The notes under the pieces are model-generated. The model saw only the letters and a program-made list of their open reading frames with translations, was not told the origin of the DNA and searched no databases. A program made the position numbers and the translations under genes. This document shows positions 58,924-64,000 of a stretch of DNA of 64,000 nucleotides, piece by piece (position 1 is the stretch's first letter; each line of letters starts with the position of its first letter). The stretch lies in the NCBI GenBank assembly GCA_029378245.1, contig JARKIF010000057.1, positions 62,001 through 126,000 of the forward strand, read 5' to 3'. Origin of the DNA: Roridomyces roridus (lineage: Eukaryota; Basidiomycota; Agaricomycetes; Agaricales; Mycenaceae).

Positions 58924-59540
58924 TCCACCATCTGGCGCGCTGATACGACTGCGTATTTCGCACGCGTGAAATCTGGCTAATTAGCTGTTTTGGTGCGCAC
59001 ACCAATGCCTCTGTCAGGTGATATACAATAAGGGATAGGACCGAGCTCCGTGTCGCTATTCGTGTATTAATGAGACAAGTACAAGTCGTCAGTACACTAC
59101 GCTTGGCTATTCGTTCAAGTGGTCGGTTGTAGTGACTCCAATAGGCGGTTCGCGGGGACTACTACTTGTGGAGATACCATACCCAAGGAGATATACCAAG
59201 CCCAGGTGTATTCAGAAATGAGCTAGACTAGCTATAGAGCAAAGACGAAGGTTGCGCGGACGCGCAGTACTATCATGACAAGGTTCGCGGAGTACCTCGC
59301 GGACCGGTATAAGTCTATATATATGTATACAAACAGAGTGGCTCGCGTAGGCGAGTTGGAGGAAATACTACCATTCGTTCCGGTATTGCAGAGACACCCA
59401 GAAAAGAGATGACAAGTGGGCGAGTCGAACTCGCGCAGGCACACTAGTATGATCGAGAACTGATCCGAGTACGATCATGATCATGAAACGCGGCGGAGTC
59501 GCGGCAGACGATCAGAGCGATGATCGCGTCTGACAGAATA

Positions 59541-60215
59541 TGTCAGGAGTAAGCTCTGGATGACGAAGATGGCGGACCGAGGTTATTTATGGACCTGGGT
59601 CGAGGGCTGTAGTCATAATGGGAGCTGGCTCAGCAAGAGAGTGTAATGAAACGACGGAATCAAATTACCAGGCCAATCGGCTCGAATGCCAAGGCGGCAT
59701 GACCACCGATCAGACGGGCCAAGCAGCAACATAAGCAACAGGACCACGCGAAGCGGTTCGAGGGGATGTAATATAGGTGACAGGGCACCTAGGGTTATAG
59801 GGAAAGTACGGAAATAGGGATGGCAGGCGCGTAATAGTAGTTATATCATCAGACCAGTAGGGAGTAGTATATAAGGCCTGTAGATCCCGCCCTTGCAGCA
59901 TTGCATTGTACGCCTTCTTGCCTAGACATTGGGTCGAAGCTTGATCTGTGGTTATAGTGCAGTCTTGTGACTTCCGCGGAGATTTGTTGTATCATTTCTC
60001 TTAGCTTAGACGCAATATCAAAGGCACCCGAGCTCTGGTTCAACTTGGGTCAGCTATAGTAACATACTTAAGGGGTAGTGGGTTGCCCTCTGTGCTATAG
60101 TTCCTCTTCGTGTTGTATCGAAGTTGTATTGGTGTTTGGATATTGTGTGTTTCGGTCAATAAAATATAAAACCTTTTAACATCGTAACCTCGTGTTCGTT
60201 GTGAGCAGTCTACAA
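59541..60215 (+). repeat. Putative 5' LTR of the Ty3/gypsy element
   Basis: It begins TGTCAGGAGTAAGC, a usual start of fungal LTRs. A TATA box (TATATAA, 59868-59874) and a polyadenylation signal (AATAAA, 60158-60163) are placed as in U3 and R. The 3' end is unsure: CA dinucleotides at about 60181, 60215 or 60248 are candidates. The other LTR is outside the window. A second TGTCAGG at 59013 means the left border is also not certain. Confidence 0.45.
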
Positions 60216-61023
60216 ACCAGTCAAGAGATTCCTCTTAGTTCAAAAGACATTGAACTTGGTGTGAAACCTCGAGAGCCAACCTACAAGCTTCCGAGAACCA
60301 AACCGCGGAGTATCAGTCTTATCTGTATACTTCAGACGACCCCGAACTCAACCGTTAGGTGTCAGCGTGCTAGTCAAGGAATTGTGTGTGTGTTGTGTGT
60401 GTTTTGTGGTTAGTGTGTTGTGGAGTTGTATCGCTTCGCGGTCTACTTCTAGGACATTACCTACTCGAGCTATCTACTATACACTAGTGCGCGTGACGCA
60501 GCGTATCATCTGGAGCCCACCGCGAGGGGTCAATTTTGATATTTCGCATCAACGAAGCTTAACAAAGTCGAATCTTGAGATTCCAACAAGTCTACTTGTT
60601 TAGATCCGAGAAGAAAACCGAAGCCGGTTTAACAAAGCAAATCATTTCGAGCATACCTTAGGCAAACTGTCTTTCGGAGTACCCTCTCAGAAACAGTCCG
60701 CCGCGCAGAAAAGCCTTGTACCCGAGGCATCTGCAACCCAGTCCCAGAACAAGATCACTAGGACTACCAAAAACTCTCAAGCAGCAGCCGCAGGCTCAGC
60801 TAGAGGAACCCCTTCGCAGCGAAACGCTACACCCGTGGTCAGAGGAAGAGCAGCAGCTTCAACCCGAGTCCAAGAACGAGTATCAGCCAATGCCGCGGAT
60901 CAAAAAAAGAAAGTCGCTCAAAGAACGAGAAGTCTTTCAAACAGTGCAATCGAGCTTGTCGCGAATTCGAACCCGCAGCTTCAAACTCAAACTCCGTTTA
61001 ATCCAGTAAACAGACAAACAACC
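60216..61023 (+). other. Retroelement leader
   Basis: The region between LTR and gag. A frame in phase with gag is open from at least 60835, so gag may start before the ATG at 61024. TGGTGTGAAACC near 60257 could be the primer-binding site. Confidence 0.35.
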
Positions 61024-62531
61024 ATGTCGATGGATAAAACAAAATTTCCGTCGCCTTTTGGTGGCAGAGCATTGCATTTCAAGGCAGATGAACCCCATAT
61101 GTTGGGGTGGTATTTAGACAATGTCGAGGAGCTTTGCACGGCGTACCATGCAAAGACAGATGATGAAAAGAAATGGGTGGCGATCCGATATGCAGCCCCA
61201 GAACTTCAACGAGAATGGGTCAACTTGGAAAGATACAAGGATGGCACCTACGAAGAGTTCGTGAAGGAGTTGTACATGAATTATCCCGAAGCCAAGAAGG
61301 CTGAGAAGGGATCAAAGTAGTAAGGAAGCAAGCCGCGGATAAACTCCACTTGGGAGAAGTGACAGAGTATATGTCGTTCTTCAGGAGTTTCCGTGGGCAA
61401 GCGACCAAACTAGGGAATGTAGTATCCAATCGCGAGTTGGTGTCCAAAATTCTACCGTGTCTGAGTGCAGACTTCGAGCAAGCTCTGAAGGCCAGACTAA
61501 GGAACACACCCATGGACCAACTACCCAGTATCAAAGCGGCTCTGGAAGGGCATGCGATTTTGGTGGAACGAGCCAAGGTGCAAGGAACTCCGCCACCGTT
61601 GCCTCTAGAGTTGGACAGACCCGCGGAGGACAGATACCTCTGGACGGATGTACTCAAAATTGGTCAGGACTTGACTGAGGAAGAGTCGACCACGTTCTAT
61701 GGCATCAGCAGTGGCTTTAGACCGTCGCGTCAGGAGAAAGAAAAGGACAAACGCACCCAGAACCAATTTCTAGGGGGACTCTATGACCCCGCGGAAGAAG
61801 GAGCAGGGCCAGCGACTCAGGGCGCAGATGGAAGTCTACGCACCGAGATGTTTGAAAAATTCCACGAGTTGGAAAAAGTCATGGCAGAAGCCGCCGACAA
61901 ACAGAATGTCGAAGAGCATAAGCGCCATGTGGAGACCGCGGAGCTACTCAAGGGAATTGCCTCGGCCTTACAGCAGAGCACCCCGCAGCAGCCCCCACCC
62001 AGGCCAAACTGGGGACCGCCTCAGCAACAACAGAGGCAGTCACAAGGCAATTATGGTGGACAATCTTACGGGGCCGCCAGAGACGATAGGTGCTTCTATT
62101 GTCTTGGACCACATTACCAAGAAGACTGCGAGGTTAAACGCAAGCATTTGCTATTGGGAATGATTAGAGTTCAGGATAGGAAGATATTCCAGTACAACGG
62201 TCATAGTATTCCGTCAGAACCAAGGAACAAATCCAAAGCCCAAAAGGTCGAGGAGTTCTACATGAGTCGGAATGGGGGGAAGATGCCCCAGGAACCTCTG
62301 AAGCAAGCATACATGACAGAAGAGGAGCCGGACTATGATTCGCGTGGGGATGAAATCCTTACCTTACAAGTCGAAGCTCTGCAGTTGCGTCAGATGATCC
62401 AGTTGTACGAGATTCGACATGGATCGTTGAAGGATACCGGAGCTGGCGAGGAAGAGCCAGTACCAGAAGCGTCGCAGAACTTGCAAACCAGGGCCGCAGC
62501 TGGGCAAGCTAATGGTCAGGGTTTTCGGTAA
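61024..62531 (+). CDS. gag: Ty3/gypsy gag (one frameshift lesion)
   Basis: From ATG 61024 the protein reads MSMDKTKFPSPFGGRALHFK, YLDNVEELCTAYHAKTDDEK and EFVKELYMNYPEAKKAEKG. A stop at 61318-61320 follows, and the same protein continues one frame back (HLGEVTEYMSFFRSFRGQAT, LSADFEQALKARL), so one nucleotide is missing near 61317. There is no slippery heptamer there, so I take it as a lesion. The nucleocapsid knuckle is CFYCLGPHYQEDC (Cx2Cx3Hx4C, one residue short of the usual spacing). The frame ends at 62529-62531, immediately after the slippery heptamer. Gag forms the particle shell that packages element RNA. Confidence 0.8.
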
Positions 62532-63868
62532 GTCCGAGGAAGGATCTGCCGCGTGGCCCTCCGGGTAGACGCGACGTTCCCGAGGACGCCCAGAAACCGA
62601 AAAAGACGCCGGCCAAGAAGAAGACTGAGAAAATAGAAAAACCTAAAAAGATAGTGATGGATGCAGTTGTGGTGCCTCCTCGGAAGAGAGATCCGAAGCC
62701 CACGGTTGAAGAGGTCGAGGATGAAGACGGCCCTCCGCCCACCAGTACTCGAGCAGAAGAGTTGCCCTATCGGGATGTACCACCGGTAGTGGATGCTAAG
62801 AGAGAGCCAGCCCTTCCGCGAAAACCGAACCCACAGAAGACTGAGATGCCGAAGGCGACCTCCAATGACACGGAGCGGGCGTACAAGGTAACCTCGGAAG
62901 TCGATGATGGAGCAGCGGTCAAAGCATTGAAGAAAAGGATCTTAGATATGGAAATTCCAGTGACAATCCGGCATCTAATGGCAGCCAGCAACCCTCTGCA
63001 GAAAGAAATGAATAAGGTCACGGCCAAACGTCGGCGACCTATCTTCCAAGCCCTCCAAGGCTCTGAGTCGTCCAACTTTGTAGTAAGAGTGGTAGACAGG
63101 GAAACTGGAGAGGTGGTGGTAGAAAGCGAGCTGGACGCCGAGGAATCTCAGAGCGAGACAGGGTCCGAGACCCAGTCCGAGGAGTCATCCGCGGAGGTCC
63201 AGGGAGATCAGGTTCCGGAAGGGGCGGTGCACATTGACGATTTACCATTCGATCAGTATGTATTCGTAACCACGGAAGCAAGCGGGGCTGTACCAGAAGG
63301 ATCCATCGTAATTGAGGATGCTTTTGTACAGTATCACGATAGCTTAGGCTCAGGGAAATCAGGAAAGGATATCTATGTTGGCACGTCTTCCGCAGCATTG
63401 CGAAGTCTGTATCCGTTGATTAATGGCATTGGGACTGTCGAAACACTACTAGATGGTGGTTCGCAGATATGTTCGATAACCGAGGCAGAGGCCATTCATT
63501 TTGGGCTCGCGTGGGATACTTCCGCGACCGTGTTGATGCAAGGATCCACGGGCAAGGTTGAGAGAACGATGGGGCTAGCACGAAATGTAGCTTTCACGTT
63601 CCCAGGTATCACTGTGTTCCTACAGATCCATGTGCTCAGGACAGCGCCCTACAAAGCGCTCCTGGGTAGACCTTTCGAAATCGTTACCAGTGCTGTGATT
63701 CAAAACAAACCGGATGGAACTCAGACAATAACCATGACGGATCCTGTGACACAACGTACAATGACCATTCCTACCAGCGAACGTGGCAAGCAGCGCGTAG
63801 TTGGGAAAGCAGAGAAAGAGCACCCGGTATTATCAGCCGACAGCGAGTCGCCTAAAAGAAATTTTTAA
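62513..63868 (+). CDS. pro: Ty3/gypsy protease ORF (pro)
   Basis: This frame opens after a stop at 62510-62512, overlaps gag by 19 nt and is in the -1 frame. It runs 452 codons through a long basic/acidic linker (PKKTPAKKKTEKIEKPKK; ESQSETGSETQSEESS) to a retropepsin domain. The active site is LLDGGSQICSI (DxGS type) and the second hallmark is the ALLGRPF flap-side motif. The protease cuts the Gag and Pol polyproteins. The stop at 63866-63868 comes immediately after a second slippery heptamer. Confidence 0.8.
   Translation, partial: WSGFSVSPRKDLPRGPPGRRDVPEDAQKPKKTPAKKKTEKIEKPKKIVMDAVVVPPRKRDPKPTVEEVEDEDGPPPTSTRAEELPYRDVPPVVDAKREPALPRKPNPQKTEMPKATSNDTERAYKVTSEVDDGAAVKALKKRILDMEIPVTIRHLMAASNPLQKEMNKVTAKRRRPIFQALQGSESSNFVVRVVDRETGEVVVESELDAEESQSETGSETQSEESSAEVQGDQVPEGAVHIDDLPFDQYVFVTTEASGAVPEGSIVIEDAFVQYHDSLGSGKSGKDIYVGTSSAALRSLYPLINGIGTVETLLDGGSQICSITEAEAIHFGLAWDTSATVLMQGSTGKVERTMGLARNVAFTFPGITVFLQIHVLRTAPYKALLGRPFEIVTSAVIQNKPDGTQTITMTDPVTQRTMTIPTSERGKQRVVGKAEKEHPVLSADSESPKRNF
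62519..62525 (+). promoter_or_regulatory. -1 frameshift site, gag/pro
   Basis: G GGT TTT read in the gag frame fits X XXY YYZ exactly. It lies one codon before the gag stop and inside the 19-nt overlap with pro. A -1 slip leads into the pro frame. Confidence 0.7.
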
Positions 63869-64000
63869 GTTTGTTCGAGGAACTCGAGGATGGGGGAGAA
63901 CTCATGACTTCTTGGGATTACGATGAGCGTGGACAACTGATATGTACGGGGTATGCAAAACCCAAGGACAAAGTTGCTACTGAGGAGGATATCACACAAG
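63856..64000 (+). CDS. pol: Start of Ty3/gypsy pol (partial)
   Basis: The frame opens after a TAA at 63853-63855, overlaps pro by 13 nt and is open to the end of the window (LFEELEDGGELMTSWDYDER...). Reverse transcriptase, RNase H and integrase are expected beyond the window. Confidence 0.6.
63859..63865 (+). promoter_or_regulatory. -1 frameshift site, pro/pol
   Basis: A AAT TTT read in the pro frame fits X XXY YYZ exactly and directly precedes the TAA stop. A -1 slip leads into the frame that stays open to the window end. Confidence 0.7.

Noticed and set aside
59425..59455. tRNA-like T-arm GAGTTCGACTC on the minus strand
   Set aside because: The loop and stem spacing do not fit a tRNA T-arm and no acceptor or anticodon arm could be folded; it is a simple palindrome.
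61310..61325. Third programmed frameshift in gag
   Set aside because: The shift needed is -1, but the preceding heptamer A TCA AAG does not fit X XXY YYZ; a one-base deletion is simpler.

Overview
The window is nuclear DNA of a filamentous basidiomycete, most likely an Agaricomycete. The evidence is dense short introns (about 45-60 nt, GT-AG) in almost every gene, families typical of mushroom genomes (CYP63-like P450, agaricomycete F-box proteins, a multi-pass membrane family, a MLKL/HeLo-type helical-bundle protein, a RecQ-like helicase remnant) and a Ty3/gypsy retroelement. I cannot name the species. About half of the window is repeats, decayed gene copies and small transposons.

Layout. 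0.8-2.7 kb: intact secreted alginate-lyase-fold protein. 4.1-11.6 kb: left arm of a broken inverted duplication, holding zinc-knuckle copy A (dead), a carboxylesterase 3' fragment, dead gene X, intact membrane protein Y and repeat unit Z. 13.3-20.7 kb: unique core with an ankyrin gene, a frameshifted F-box gene, a VPS4-type AAA ATPase split by a mariner-type MITE, a truncated FHA gene and an epoxide-hydrolase-like gene. 21.9-41.5 kb: right arm in mirror order (Z, Y, X, full-length carboxylesterase, zinc-knuckle copies B and C), interrupted by a P450 gene and a second frameshifted F-box gene. 43-46 kb: two adjacent minus-strand genes, one with the helical-bundle domain. 48.3-50 kb: helicase remnant. 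50.8-53.7 kb: minus-strand Ser/Ala-rich gene containing nine tandem ~171-bp units. 53.9-55.8 kb: zinc-knuckle exon and gag remnant. 56-58.4 kb: degenerate tandem repeat that switches orientation. 59.5-64 kb: 5' part of a Ty3/gypsy element (LTR, gag, protease, start of pol).

Small transposons are a main theme. Three insertions have perfect 8-bp target-site duplications and TAGG/TAGTG termini (hAT type). Two more look related but are eroded. All five are filled with short words in both orientations, a different word in each. A further hAT-type element sits inside a poly(A)-tailed SINE-like insertion, giving a clear relative age.

The strongest new observations are: (1) the gypsy element has canonical -1 slippery heptamers at both the gag/pro and pro/pol overlaps; (2) the collinear five-block inverted duplication in which both copies are decaying differently; (3) the tandem ~171-bp array whose putative exon and intron are both multiples of three; (4) the family of self-complementary hAT MITEs. 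All coordinates of splice sites were read by eye.
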